A stretch of 37,618 nucleotides of DNA from Bacillota bacterium (GTDB taxonomy: Bacteria; Bacillota; Clostridia; Oscillospirales; Ruminococcaceae): the NCBI GenBank assembly GCA_023421245.1, contig JAEZTV010000026.1:1-37618 (forward strand), written 5' to 3'. The notes under the pieces were generated by a model. That model did no database searches and was not told the origin of the DNA. It was given only the letters and a program-made list of their open reading frames with translations. Positions 16,158 through 25,040 of the stretch are shown piece by piece (the first letter of the stretch is position 1; each line of letters begins with the position of its first letter). The translations under genes were made by a program, and so were the position numbers.

Positions 16158-18428
16158 ATGGCTTACGTTTCCAAACAAAACGGTTCGCCGAAGAATCCTA
16201 AGACGACAGGCAGCACAGCAAAGAATAAAACAAGCTCACATACCTGGCATGTTATAAAGGCGGTATTCTCCGTAATCGGAAGAATTATCTCCACCCTCAT
16301 GCTGGTGGGAGTTATCACAGGCTGTATCGTTGCCACGGTACTTTCGGTGTATGTGCTACGCCTGATTAACGCCGATGATGTTATCGACCTTAGAAACTTT
16401 AAGCAAAACTATACCAGCATCATCTATGCCGAAGACTCCGTAACCGGCGAGACCTATGAGCTGCAACGTCTGATCGGCGGGGAGAACCGTATTTGGGTTG
16501 GTATTGAGGATATTCCCGACCACACGCAGCAGGCATTTATCGCGATAGAGGACAAACGTTTTGACGACCATTTGGGCAGCGCGCACTCAGGCGTGGACTG
16601 GTACCGTACCGCGGGCGTTACGATGCGCTACTTGACTGGGCAGAGTCAGCAGGGCGGTTCCACCATTACTCAGCAGCTAATTAAAAATATTACAGGTGAG
16701 GATGATGTCACCATCACCCGAAAGGTGCAGGAGATTTTCCGCGCCATTAACATGGAAAAAGTGTACTCCAAGGATGATATTCTGGAGGCATACCTAAACA
16801 CCATCGGCCTTTCAAACAATACAAACGGTGTGCAGGCGGCGGCCAACCTGTATTTCGGTAAGGATGTCGGTGAACTCACCCTTGCGGAGAGTGCATGCAT
16901 TGCCGCTATTACAAAATACCCCAGCTATTATAACCCGTTTACCACAGAAGGCAGCAAAAACAATAGGGAACGGCGCGATTATATTCTGTTTGAGATGAAC
17001 GACCAGGGCAGAATTACCCAAGCCGAATATAATCAGGCGTTAAAAGAATCTGCATCACTTGCCTTCAAAAAGGAAGAGGCAATGCAGCAGTTTGGCTCAA
17101 CCCAGAGCTATTTTGTAGATCATGTAATTGAGGAGGTTATTGCCGACCTCGTAGCGCGAAAAGGTATGACCCGTGCGCAGGCCACCAGCAGAATTTACAG
17201 CGGCGGCTACCGCATCTATACCACCATCGACCCACGAATACAGGCAATTCTCGACGAAAAATTTAACGACGATGCAACGTTTAAGGCCGTCACCAACGAG
17301 CAGCCTCCGCAGTCGGCGATGGTGATTACCGATACGCATGGGCGGGTTCTGGGCATTGCAGGCGGCAGAGGCGAAAAGGTAAGTGACCGTGTGTTTAACT
17401 ATGCAACGATGGCAAAACGCCAGCCCGGTTCCTCTATCAAACCGATTTCGGTTTATGCGCCCGCAATCAACTACGATATTATTACCTATTCCTCTGTTAT
17501 AGAAGATTCGCCGCTGGAAGGCGTGAAAGACGGAGACACCGAGCTTTCCGGATGGCCCAGAAACCATTACAGAAGCTATTATGGCGATATGACGATTGTA
17601 CGCGCCATACAGAACTCTACCAATACCATCGCAGTTAAGGTGTGCGATATGCTTTCTGTGCGCCGCAGCTTTGACTTTATAAAGAACCAACTTGGTATTT
17701 CAACGCTTATTGAGGCCAAAGAGATTGGCGGAACAATTAAAACCGACCTTGACCGCTCGCCGCTTGCACTGGGAAGTTTGACCGAAGGCGTGACGGTGCT
17801 GGAGATGACCGGTGCTTATCAAATATTTGCAAACGGCGGAACCTATACAAAACCGTACTCGTATACGCAGGTGCTCGATGCCGCCACCGGCGAGGTAGTG
17901 CTTGAAAACAAGCAGGTGTACAACCGCGTAATCAGCGAGGACTCGGCGTATATTATGAACCGCTTGCTATACCAAGTCGTTAATGGTGCAACCGAAGGCA
18001 CCGGCCGTGCGGCAAAGGTACAGGGTGCCGAGGTTGTTGGTAAAACCGGAACATCAGACGATGACTTCAACCAGTGGTTTATGGGGGCAACCCCCAAATA
18101 TGTTGCAGGCTTGTGGATTGGCTACGAGCGAAACAAGACCATTCATTACTCCGGCTCCTATCCTCCCGTGTACGCGTGGAAACAGGTTATGCAGGAGATT
18201 GTCAAGCTTGATGAGGAACCCGGCAGTTTCCCTGTGGCAAGCGGCGTGGTGCAGCGTTCCTATTGCACCGAATCAGGCGAGCTTGCAACGACCCTTTGCC
18301 CTGGCTCTGCCATCGGCTACTACAAAAGCTCGAATATCCCCGGTACCTGTACCAAGCACCTAAGCTCCTATGATGCCTTTGGGGATGAATATGGCCATGA
18401 TGACGATGATGAGTGGTGGAACTGGTAG
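16158..18428 (+). CDS. Class A penicillin-binding protein (transglycosylase/transpeptidase)
   Basis: A bifunctional peptidoglycan synthase of 756 residues, anchored by one helix near 32-70. The GT51 glycosyltransferase domain covers about 100-270: the catalytic-Glu motif AIEDKRFDDH, then QGGSTITQQLIKN and RKVQEIFRAINMEK...DILEAYLN. The transpeptidase domain (about 360-680) has the three active-site motifs SSIK (acyl-acceptor Ser near 425), STN and KTGT. The acidic, aromatic C-terminus (DDDDEWWNW) is unusual. The ATG at 16158 follows AGGGAGG by 12 bases. Substrate is lipid II at the outer face of the membrane; the protein would be a beta-lactam target. Monocistronic. Confidence 0.95.
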   Translation: MAYVSKQNGSPKNPKTTGSTAKNKTSSHTWHVIKAVFSVIGRIISTLMLVGVITGCIVATVLSVYVLRLINADDVIDLRNFKQNYTSIIYAEDSVTGETYELQRLIGGENRIWVGIEDIPDHTQQAFIAIEDKRFDDHLGSAHSGVDWYRTAGVTMRYLTGQSQQGGSTITQQLIKNITGEDDVTITRKVQEIFRAINMEKVYSKDDILEAYLNTIGLSNNTNGVQAAANLYFGKDVGELTLAESACIAAITKYPSYYNPFTTEGSKNNRERRDYILFEMNDQGRITQAEYNQALKESASLAFKKEEAMQQFGSTQSYFVDHVIEEVIADLVARKGMTRAQATSRIYSGGYRIYTTIDPRIQAILDEKFNDDATFKAVTNEQPPQSAMVITDTHGRVLGIAGGRGEKVSDRVFNYATMAKRQPGSSIKPISVYAPAINYDIITYSSVIEDSPLEGVKDGDTELSGWPRNHYRSYYGDMTIVRAIQNSTNTIAVKVCDMLSVRRSFDFIKNQLGISTLIEAKEIGGTIKTDLDRSPLALGSLTEGVTVLEMTGAYQIFANGGTYTKPYSYTQVLDAATGEVVLENKQVYNRVISEDSAYIMNRLLYQVVNGATEGTGRAAKVQGAEVVGKTGTSDDDFNQWFMGATPKYVAGLWIGYERNKTIHYSGSYPPVYAWKQVMQEIVKLDEEPGSFPVASGVVQRSYCTESGELATTLCPGSAIGYYKSSNIPGTCTKHLSSYDAFGDEYGHDDDDEWWNW

Positions 18429-18453
18429 GTTTGAATTTCTGGTTTAATATGGG

Positions 18454-18488
18454 AAGAGTGCTGCGCGCTTTGTTCGCGGCACTCTTTT
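18454..18488 (+). terminator. Terminator after the PBP gene
   Basis: AAGAGTGC (18454-18461) and GCACTCTT (18479-18486) pair around a GC-rich loop, followed by TTTTCAT. Confidence 0.8.
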
Positions 18489-18580
18489 CATATATATTCC
18501 ATGCAGGAAAACAGGGATATAAGGGCACTGCTCTTATGGCGGGAGTGATCGCCATACCTCAAAAATAAAGGAGTTATCCC

Positions 18581-19102
18581 ATGAAAAAAACGATTCTCGC
18601 GGTACTAACAGCGGTAGCTATCTTGTTTACAGGCTGCAGTGCAGGACAGCCCAAACCTGATGACGTTGTAAAAAAGACACCAGAGGAACTGACATCACTC
18701 TACACGGAAGCCATCCGCGCGGCACGCAGCACAGAAGAGAATGATTCCCTTCCCATTTCAACCGCACCGGACGACGAAATGGCGGATATGGTGTTTCCGT
18801 TGATTGAGTTTTCTCCCGAGAACGCTGCTGCATACGCAATCAGCATCTCGCCCTGGAACATAAGTGCCTACGGCATCGCAGTTATTATGCCTGCCGAAGG
18901 TAAGCGCGATGATGTACGAAATGGACTGGATACCTTTGTGGAAAACCAGCGGCGCGCGTTTGAACATTATCTGCCCGACCAATATGAACATGCAAAGAAT
19001 GCCACGGTAACCGAGCTTGAGGACGGCACACTGGTGCTTGTAATGTGCGAAGATTCCGAGCAGATTCTCGAATCTATTACAAAAAAGGTAATTGAAGGGT
19101 AA
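18581..19102 (+). CDS. Small lipoprotein, DUF4358-like
   Basis: 173 residues. A lipoprotein signal peptide (MKKTILAVLTAVAILFTGC) with lipobox FTGC places Cys19 as the lipid-modified residue on the outer face. The mature part has a mixed alpha/beta pattern with the block EFSPENAAAYAISISPWNISAYGIAVIMPAEGK and an RAFEHYLPDQYE helix, matching my recollection of the DUF4358 family of Clostridia. Function unknown. AAAGGAG lies seven bases before the ATG. It is separated from the PBP gene by a terminator and followed by another, so it is its own unit. Confidence 0.8.
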   Translation: MKKTILAVLTAVAILFTGCSAGQPKPDDVVKKTPEELTSLYTEAIRAARSTEENDSLPISTAPDDEMADMVFPLIEFSPENAAAYAISISPWNISAYGIAVIMPAEGKRDDVRNGLDTFVENQRRAFEHYLPDQYEHAKNATVTELEDGTLVLVMCEDSEQILESITKKVIEG

Positions 19103-19120
19103 GGGAATACCATAACCATG

Positions 19121-19158
19121 GGCTTTGAGGGGATTTTTATGACCTTCAAAGCCTTTTT
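19121..19158 (+). terminator. Terminator after the lipoprotein gene
   Basis: GGCTTTGAGG (19121-19130) pairs with CCTTCAAAGCC (19143-19153), one bulge, followed by TTTTTCA. Confidence 0.75.
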
Positions 19159-19452
19159 CACTTATACAATTCGAACAAGCGGGTTGTGTGAAGCATTAAG
19201 GTGGTTTACATAACATAAGCCATATTTTATGGAGCTTTTTGTGTTCGCAGGAACAAACCGGTTTATATGGGCAGAAAATTTACCGGCACCCGCCATATAC
19301 TGGGCGGGCAATAACCAAATTGTAATAATTGAACCTTACAATCAATTACATAGTTTAAAATTACCTTTGTATAGCCCAAGATATACCGAGATATTGTTGA
19401 AAGTGCACATAAAATGATTACAAATTAGTTACACAATAATGTCGTTTTGGTA
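19159..19452. other. AT-rich intergenic region
   Basis: No credible gene. One small GC-rich hairpin, CCCGCC-N7-GGGCGG (19289-19307), stands out in AT-rich sequence but has no T-run. The frame at 19229-19417 lacks a ribosome-binding site. Confidence 0.6.
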
Positions 19453-19482
19453 TTGCTTTCTGCTTGATGTGTGGAGTATAAT
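19453..19482 (+). promoter_or_regulatory. Promoter of the NPETG surface-protein gene
   Basis: TTGCTT (19453-19458), 18 nt, TATAAT (19477-19482), about 50 nt before the start codon, with a strong AAGGAGGA site at the start. Confidence 0.7.
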
Positions 19483-19531
19483 AGGTCCAGAGCAACAAAA
19501 TGCTCCACATTATTTCAAGGAGGAAACAAGC

Positions 19532-20572
19532 ATGAAAAAACTAATCGCATTGGTTCTGACAGCAGCAATGATGCTGAGTCTGGGCGCAGTTGTATCTGCG
19601 GCGGATATCAGCGGTGACATAATCGGCACAGTGCCCGGCAGCTCCACCTTCCCCGAAACGCTTGAGTTTACCGACGAGCCCGTAACCGTTAACCTTGCCG
19701 CAGGTGGCAACTTTGACGAGTGGAACGGCGAAGAAAGCCTGAGCGTAGCTTCTTCCGACCCCAGCAAGCTTACCATCAGCTACAAAAAGAGCACCGAGCC
19801 CGACGGTAAGGTAATCTACTCGGTTAAGCTTACCCCCAAGACCACCATTACCGCGGAAGAGCATGAAATCACCATTACCGTTGTTGTGGCTCAGGTTACC
19901 TCTACCGGCGACAAGGTTAAAGGTACAATGTCCAAGGTAATTACTATGTTCAATGGCCGTCACTACGAGGAAGACCTTATTCCCCAGGCCGACGATACCT
20001 ACAAGCTCAACGCAACTGAGCCTGTAATCGATGCCGACGTATTTGCCCGTGTGGCCGATGCAGAGCAGAAGCTTTCCATCAACTACGCTTCCTACAGCGT
20101 TGTATTTCCTAAGGTAAGCAAGCAGGACACCTCTTTGTTCCTTGCTGCGACCACCAGCGTTCCCGATGCAATCGCCAAGATTGCCGGTGACAAGGATGTA
20201 AAGTACATCAACTTCCCCGGCAACCCCTACTTAAAGGACGCTGCCAAGATCTCGGTTAACTTCAACAACGACTGGCAGAACGAGAATGGCACTACCGCAT
20301 ACGTTTACACTGTAAAAAATGATGTTCTGGTTGGTGAGCCGATCGTAGCTTCCATCGAAAATGGCGCTATCGTGTTCGAGACCTCCGGCCGCCTTGGTGA
20401 GTATGCTATCTTTGCAACCAAGATGCCTTCTGTTACAGAAGCTGAGAAGGATACCAGTTCTCCCGCAAACCCCGAAACCGGCGATGCGAACACCCTTGCA
20501 ATTGCAATCGTGCTTGCTACCCTTGCTCTTGCAGGCGCAGGCTTCGTAGCAGTGAAAAAGGTGACCAGATAA
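19532..20572 (+). CDS. Secreted cell-wall-anchored protein with NPETG sortase motif
   Basis: About 346 residues. A Sec signal peptide (MKKLIALVLTAAMMLSLGAVVSA) leads to a mature region rich in beta strands and Thr/Asp/Val (two blocks, about 25-165 and 170-290), then a Ser/Thr/Pro linker, NPETG (near residues 313-317), a hydrophobic helix and the basic tail KKVTR. This is the layout of a sortase substrate; the sorting motif is NPXTG instead of LPXTG, a form accepted by some class B sortases. Three such sortases lie at 32.6-36.0 kb. The ATG at 19532 is fixed by AAGGAGGAAACAAGC and the signal peptide; the longer frame from 19439 is rejected. No ligand-binding domain is recognised. Strong promoter, SD and terminator suggest abundant expression. 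Confidence 0.85.
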   Translation: MKKLIALVLTAAMMLSLGAVVSAADISGDIIGTVPGSSTFPETLEFTDEPVTVNLAAGGNFDEWNGEESLSVASSDPSKLTISYKKSTEPDGKVIYSVKLTPKTTITAEEHEITITVVVAQVTSTGDKVKGTMSKVITMFNGRHYEEDLIPQADDTYKLNATEPVIDADVFARVADAEQKLSINYASYSVVFPKVSKQDTSLFLAATTSVPDAIAKIAGDKDVKYINFPGNPYLKDAAKISVNFNNDWQNENGTTAYVYTVKNDVLVGEPIVASIENGAIVFETSGRLGEYAIFATKMPSVTEAEKDTSSPANPETGDANTLAIAIVLATLALAGAGFVAVKKVTR

Positions 20573-20609
20573 TCCTTGTTCACAAGGTGAGAACTTATTA
20601 CTAACCACA

Positions 20610-20643
20610 ATAAAGAACGGATGCGAAAGCATCCGTTCTTTAT
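20610..20643 (+). terminator. Terminator after the surface-protein gene
   Basis: ATAAAGAACGGATGC-GAAA-GCATCCGTTCTTTAT: a 15-bp stem with a GAAA tetraloop, T-rich at its 3' end. Confidence 0.9.
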
Positions 20644-20785
20644 TGTATCTCGATATCCGATTTGCAGCACCCGGCTGAAGGGATGGTGTAACGGTATCCT
20701 TTTACGATATAATCCGGTGTCGGCTTGCTACCGGACCGAGATGCTCAAAGCAGCTGCTACAAGGGTTACGGGCAGATTATAATCA

Positions 20786-20830
20786 CGAAAAAGGCTTGAT
20801 CTCTTGCCGAAAAGCAAGAGATCAAGCCTT
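20786..20830 (-). terminator. Terminator of the sugar operon
   Basis: A 17-bp perfect stem (20791-20807 with 20814-20830). On the minus strand the hairpin ends in TTTTTCGTG. It lies 14 bases beyond the cupin stop. Confidence 0.9.
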
Positions 20831-20844
20831 CATAGATAAGGGCA

Positions 20845-21252
20845 CTATAGATATTTTTTTGCAAGCTCTTGAACGGCTGCAATCTGCTCGGGGGTTAAAC
20901 TCAGCACATCGCTGTTGTTCATGCCGGTAGCGGAATCCTCAACCAGAATAAGCTTGGTCTCTTTGGTGGTAATGGTGTTGTGCCAGAGCGAGCAGGGGAT
21001 GTTGTAAACCTTATTTGGCTGCATATCCACCGCGTCAAATACAAGCGTGCCGTTTTCTTCGTTTGCAAAGACTAGTACACACTTACCCGCAAGCAGCACA
21101 AAAAGCTCGTCCGTTTCATTGTGCCGCTCAATGCAGTCAATCTGTGCGATATCGTTGGCGGGTTTCCAGTTCTTAATGCCGACCATCCATTTCTCGTTTT
21201 CAAATACGCGGGTAAGGCCTTCGCCCTCATACTCATACTGTAGAATGTTCAT
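20845..21252 (-). CDS. Cupin-fold protein of the sugar operon
   Basis: 135 residues, a single small beta-barrel. Cupin motif 1 is seen as RHNETDELFVLLAGKCVLVFA and motif 2 as YNIPCSLWHNTI, supplying His and Glu residues for a metal site. The last 20 residues form a helix (TPEQIAAVQELAKKYL). Such cupins are often isomerases, epimerases or lyases, and members of this type occur beside sugar transporters; the reaction here is unknown. It follows the transketolase genes by 131 nt, with a hairpin between, and its start is preceded by CCGGAAAGG at 13 nt, so it may also be made from a separate transcript. Confidence 0.75.
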   Translation of the reverse strand: MNILQYEYEGEGLTRVFENEKWMVGIKNWKPANDIAQIDCIERHNETDELFVLLAGKCVLVFANEENGTLVFDAVDMQPNKVYNIPCSLWHNTITTKETKLILVEDSATGMNNSDVLSLTPEQIAAVQELAKKYL

Positions 21253-21328
21253 TGTTATATCCGTGCCTTTCCGGTTTATGATAAACCAATCAAATTCGAG
21301 GGAAATGTTATAAGGTTTCAGTAAGCGA

Positions 21329-21370
21329 AGGAAAAGCTGCGCAGTGCTGCGGTACAGCAGTTGCGCAGCT
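21329..21370 (-). terminator. Hairpin between transketolase C subunit and cupin gene
   Basis: AGCTGCGCA (21335-21343) and TGCGCAGCT (21362-21370) enclose a second stem GCTG/CAGC. On the minus strand it ends in TTTTCC, a weak T-run, so it may be a partial terminator or an RNA-processing/stability element. Confidence 0.5.
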
Positions 21371-21383
21371 ACAACACGGGGGA

Positions 21384-22322
21384 TTATTTGCTTTTCACAA
21401 GTGTTCTTGCATTTGCGGCAATGTTTTCTGCGGTCAAGCCGTATGCTTCAAACAGCTGTGCGGGCTTGCCAGATTTACCGTACAGATCTTGAACACCAAC
21501 ACGGGCAAACTTTGCGCAGCTGTTGCCACACAGAGCCTCGGCGACAGCAGAGCCAAGACCGCCGATTACCGAATGCTCTTCCGCGGTAACTACCGCACTG
21601 CAGCTGTTTGCCATGTGCAGCACGGTTTCGGTATCCAAAGGCTTGATGGTATGCATATTGACCACAGCAGCACTGATGCCTTCGCCGGCGAGAATATCTG
21701 CCGCGGCAAGCGCCATGGGAATCATCAATCCCATCGAAATGATGCAGACGTCGGTGCCGTTGCGCATGACGTTTGCCTTACCGGGGATAAAGGGCGTGCT
21801 GTCCTCGGTGTATACCTCAACAACCGGCCGTGCAACACGGATATATACAGGGCCGTCAATCTCTGCGGCGGCAAATACCGCCTTTTTGGTTTCAATGGGG
21901 TCACAGGGCACAAAGATGGTCATGTTGGGTTGAACGCGCATCAGGGCAATATCCTCAATGCTTTGATGGCTGCCGCCATCCTCACCAACGGAAAGGCCGG
22001 AGTGTGAAAGACCAAACTTTACATTGGCATTTACATAGGTGATGGAGTTTCGAATCTGCTCGTAAGCCCGGCCTGTGCCGAACAGTGCGAAGGTGCTTGC
22101 AAATGGAATAAGCCCCGAATGTGCAAAGCCTGCCGCCGCACACATCATATTTGCTTCAGCAATGCCGTGGTTAAAAAAACGTTCGGGATATTGTTCTGCG
22201 AACATATGGGTCATCGTAGCATGCGCAAGGTCTGCATCCAGTACGACAATCTTATCATTTTTTGCACCCAGTTCAACAAGTGCCTCGCCATAAGCGACGC
22301 GCAATGATTTTGCCTCAGCCAT
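21384..22322 (-). CDS. Transketolase family protein, C-terminal subunit
   Basis: 312 residues, corresponding to the pyrimidine-binding and C-terminal domains of transketolase/DXP synthase enzymes. It begins with LRVAYGEALVELGAKNDKIVVLDADLAH, has the cofactor-binding Glu in FNHGIAEANMMCAAAGFA, and the loop SHSGLSVGEDGGSHQSIED. The C-terminal domain ends in VITAEEHSVIGGLGSAVAE-like sequence. Together with the N-terminal subunit it should form a thiamine-diphosphate enzyme that moves two-carbon ketol units. Split transketolases often sit in catabolic operons for unusual sugars. The gene overlaps the N subunit by eight bases. Confidence 0.92.
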   Translation of the reverse strand: MAEAKSLRVAYGEALVELGAKNDKIVVLDADLAHATMTHMFAEQYPERFFNHGIAEANMMCAAAGFAHSGLIPFASTFALFGTGRAYEQIRNSITYVNANVKFGLSHSGLSVGEDGGSHQSIEDIALMRVQPNMTIFVPCDPIETKKAVFAAAEIDGPVYIRVARPVVEVYTEDSTPFIPGKANVMRNGTDVCIISMGLMIPMALAAADILAGEGISAAVVNMHTIKPLDTETVLHMANSCSAVVTAEEHSVIGGLGSAVAEALCGNSCAKFARVGVQDLYGKSGKPAQLFEAYGLTAENIAANARTLVKSK

Positions 22323-23133
22323 TAGTCTCTACCCCCAATTCCTGCATTGCTGCCTTGTACTCCTGCTCATTTGGTGCCTTACCATGCCAGCCGGGAACAT
22401 CCTCCATAAATGAAACGCCTTTGCCCTTGAAGGTTTCACAGCGAATAAACTTCGGACGGCCGTTTGAGGGAGCCTCGATTGCAGCAATGATCTCGTCTAC
22501 GTTATGGCCGTCAACAGAAAAGCATTCAAAGCCAAACGCACGGTACTTCTCGACGGGATCACCAATGCACATAACCTCGGTGCAATGACCGTCAATCTGG
22601 CAGTTGTTGTGGTCAAGCAGCACAACGAGGTTGTCAAGGTTATAGTGAGCGGCGCTCATCGCGCTCTCCCACACAAGGCCCTCCTGCAGCTCGCCGTCTC
22701 CGACAATCGCAAACACGCGGTAATCGGCCTTTTTGTACTTCGCCGCAAGCGCCATACCGGTGGCGATGGAAACACCCTGCCCAAGCGAGCCGGTGTTAAC
22801 GTCAACACCGGGCGTCTTGGTCATATCGGGGTGACCCTGAAGGTGACTGTCAATCTGGCGGAAGCCTTTGAGATCGTCGTGCGGGAAATAGCCTTTATCG
22901 GCCAGTACCGCATACAGTGCGGGGCATGCGTGCCCCTTGCTCAGGATAATGCGGTCGCGCTCCTCCCAACCGGGGTTTTGGGGATCAACCTTCGCCGCTC
23001 CGTAATAAAGCGCGAGAAGGATTTCCACGCAGCCAAGCGAGCCGCCCGGATGTCCGGACTGTGCTTCGTAGATCATGGTAAGAATGTCTGCCCGAAGCTT
23101 GCGTGCTGTTAAGGCTAATTGTTCGTTGCTCAT
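22315..23133 (-). CDS. Transketolase family protein, N-terminal subunit
   Basis: 272 residues, the thiamine-diphosphate-binding half of a split transketolase. The motif GDGELQEG...NNCQIDG holds the GDG-N diphosphate/metal site, and the SGHPGGSLGCVEILLALYYG and SKGHACPALYAVLADKGYF blocks supply substrate and cofactor contacts. GGAG lies eight bases before the ATG at 23133. It follows the second permease gene by 79 nt. Being in one operon with a sugar importer, the enzyme probably acts on the imported compound or a product of it. Confidence 0.92.
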   Translation of the reverse strand: MSNEQLALTARKLRADILTMIYEAQSGHPGGSLGCVEILLALYYGAAKVDPQNPGWEERDRIILSKGHACPALYAVLADKGYFPHDDLKGFRQIDSHLQGHPDMTKTPGVDVNTGSLGQGVSIATGMALAAKYKKADYRVFAIVGDGELQEGLVWESAMSAAHYNLDNLVVLLDHNNCQIDGHCTEVMCIGDPVEKYRAFGFECFSVDGHNVDEIIAAIEAPSNGRPKFIRCETFKGKGVSFMEDVPGWHGKAPNEQEYKAAMQELGVETNG

Positions 23134-23212
23134 ACATGTTGCTCCTTTTTAAAGTGGAATTCTATTACTACTACAGCTTCATTGGTTTATCGTATTGTGT
23201 TGTTGCGGCAAA

Positions 23213-24079
23213 TCATCCTTTTACCGCGCCGGCGGTAAGACCTTCTACCAAGCGCTTCTGTGCAAAGAAGAACATCACGCAAACGGGGATAATGGTGATG
23301 ATGCCTCCCGCGGTAAGAAGCCCCCACTGTACGCCAAGCTGACCAATCAGGTTTTTCAGCGCAACAGGGATGGTTCGGTTGTTCTCGTTTGTGAACATTA
23401 CCGCAAAGGTGTACTCGTTCCAGGAGGTCATAAAGATATATACGCCGGTTGCAATAAGGCAGGGTACCAGTACAGGAAGAATGATGCGAAGGAAGGCCTG
23501 CGCTCGGTTTGCACCGTCCACCATAGCGGCCTCCTCAAGAGACATGGGCAGGTCATGCAGATATCCGTTGAGCAGCCAGATCGAGAACGGAATGGTAAAG
23601 GTGGTGTATGCAAGTACCAGCGAAATAGGTGTATACAAAAGCCCAAGGCTGCGCATGATGGCATAAAGCGGAATCAACAGCAGCACTGTGGGAAACATAT
23701 TGTTTGTTAAAAACATAATCATCAGCGGTTTTCTGCCCTTAAAATCGAAGCGGGAAAACGCGTATGCGGCAAGAGTAGAAACGGTAAGAGATACGATGGT
23801 GGTAATAGCGGCAACAACAAAGCTGTTGGACATCGGTTTGAAGAAGTTAAAATCGGTAAACAGTTTGGTGTACGATTCCAATGTGGGGTTTATCGGCCAG
23901 TAGGTTATAAGGGAACTGAAAAGTTCGCTTTCCGGCTTAATTGACGTTACAAAGGTCCAGTAGAAGGGAAATATTAAGAACGAAAACAGCACAATCAGCG
24001 GAAGATACAGCAACAAAACACGTCCGATAAGAACGTGCGAAAGGTGTCCCTTACCGCGTGCGCGTATCGATGCGGTCAT
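23213..24079 (-). CDS. Carbohydrate ABC transporter permease (MalG/CUT1 type)
   Basis: 288 residues with six predicted helices. The cytoplasmic EAA loop reads PMSLEEAAMVDGANRAQAFLRIILPVLVP, the ATPase-docking motif. The C-terminus ends in AQKRLVEGLTAGAVKG, typical of MalG-like subunits. Its ATG overlaps the stop of the partner permease by four bases (ATGA). No ATP-binding subunit is encoded anywhere in the operon, so it probably uses a shared MsmX-type ATPase from elsewhere. Confidence 0.93.
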   Translation of the reverse strand: MTASIRARGKGHLSHVLIGRVLLLYLPLIVLFSFLIFPFYWTFVTSIKPESELFSSLITYWPINPTLESYTKLFTDFNFFKPMSNSFVVAAITTIVSLTVSTLAAYAFSRFDFKGRKPLMIMFLTNNMFPTVLLLIPLYAIMRSLGLLYTPISLVLAYTTFTIPFSIWLLNGYLHDLPMSLEEAAMVDGANRAQAFLRIILPVLVPCLIATGVYIFMTSWNEYTFAVMFTNENNRTIPVALKNLIGQLGVQWGLLTAGGIITIIPVCVMFFFAQKRLVEGLTAGAVKG

Positions 24080-24960
24080 TTCTGTCCCCCCTGTCCCTTG
24101 AACATATTGCGAAGATAGGGAATGGCAACCGTCAGCAGCAGCAACGTCATAACAACCGACATGGTGGATGCATACCCAAGGTTGAGCGCGTTGCCCTGAT
24201 TAAAGATATATACACTGAGTGTCTGGGTAGAGTAGGCAGGTCCGCCGGAGGTCATATTAAAGATGACGTCCACGGAGTTTGCAACCCAGATAATGCGAAG
24301 CAGCGTTGTAACAAAGATTGTATTTTTAAGCGATGGGATGGTGATGCGAAACAGCTTTTGCAGCGCGTGTGCACCATCAATATCAGCGGCCTCGTACAGT
24401 TCTCCGGGAATACCCTGAAGACCCGCAAGAATCATGAGTGCGAAGAAGGGAATACCCTGCCACACGATAGTGAGGATTACAAGCGGAAATGCAGTGGCGC
24501 GCTGCGATAAGAAGGGGATTGCATTTTCAATCAACCCAAGACGTATTAACATATCGTTGAGTACGCCAAAGTTTCCGTCATAGATCCAGCGCCACATCAA
24601 CGCAATCAAAACGCCGGGTGTAACCCATGGAATCAGGCTGGCGGAACGGAAGAATCCGCGCGCGGCAAACTTTTTATTGAGCAGCAATGCAAGCGCAAAG
24701 CCGAATAAAAATTGGAATCCTACGCCGAATATGACCCAAACCAGCGTTCGTCCAAGCGACTGCCAAAAAAGCGTGTCTGTAAAGGCCTTAATATAGTTTG
24801 CAAGACCGATGAACCCCATATCGTTTGGTCGTCTCAGATCATAGTTCTGAAAGCTCATCAGGATTGCGTTGCCGGCGGGGATAAAAACCACGGCAAGCAC
24901 AATGATGAGCGCCGGAGCAACAAGCAGATATGGCCAGATATCGGTTTTTCTTCTTTGCAT
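24076..24960 (-). CDS. Carbohydrate ABC transporter permease (MalF/CUT1 type)
   Basis: 294 residues, six helices, with a long first periplasm-side loop (PNDMGFIGLANYIKAF). The EAA loop is GELYEAADIDGAHALQKLFRITIPSLKN. AGAGGTGA lies five bases before the ATG. An intrinsic terminator and an almost G-free spacer separate it from the solute-binding protein gene upstream, so it is expected to be less expressed than the binding protein. Confidence 0.93.
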   Translation of the reverse strand: MQRRKTDIWPYLLVAPALIIVLAVVFIPAGNAILMSFQNYDLRRPNDMGFIGLANYIKAFTDTLFWQSLGRTLVWVIFGVGFQFLFGFALALLLNKKFAARGFFRSASLIPWVTPGVLIALMWRWIYDGNFGVLNDMLIRLGLIENAIPFLSQRATAFPLVILTIVWQGIPFFALMILAGLQGIPGELYEAADIDGAHALQKLFRITIPSLKNTIFVTTLLRIIWVANSVDVIFNMTSGGPAYSTQTLSVYIFNQGNALNLGYASTMSVVMTLLLLTVAIPYLRNMFKGQGGQK

Positions 24961-24977
24961 TCAGGTCACCTCTCTTT

Positions 24978-25017
24978 AAAAAAAGTCGGGCTACAACGTT
25001 ATTCATTGCAGCCCGAC
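24978..25017 (-). terminator. Intercistronic terminator between binding protein and permeases
   Basis: On the minus strand GTCGGGCTGCAA (25017-25006) pairs with TTGTAGCCCGAC (24996-24985), one G-U pair, followed by T7. The full signature of an intrinsic terminator lies inside an operon, 18 bases before the next gene, so partial read-through is expected. Confidence 0.85.
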
Positions 25018-25040
25018 AGCAAATGCTGCGCCAGTAGTCA

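Noticed and set aside
20660..20785. Possible tRNA or small RNA between convergent genes
   Set aside because: No GTTC-A-A arm or cloverleaf; only a short TCCGGT/ACCGGA inverted repeat.
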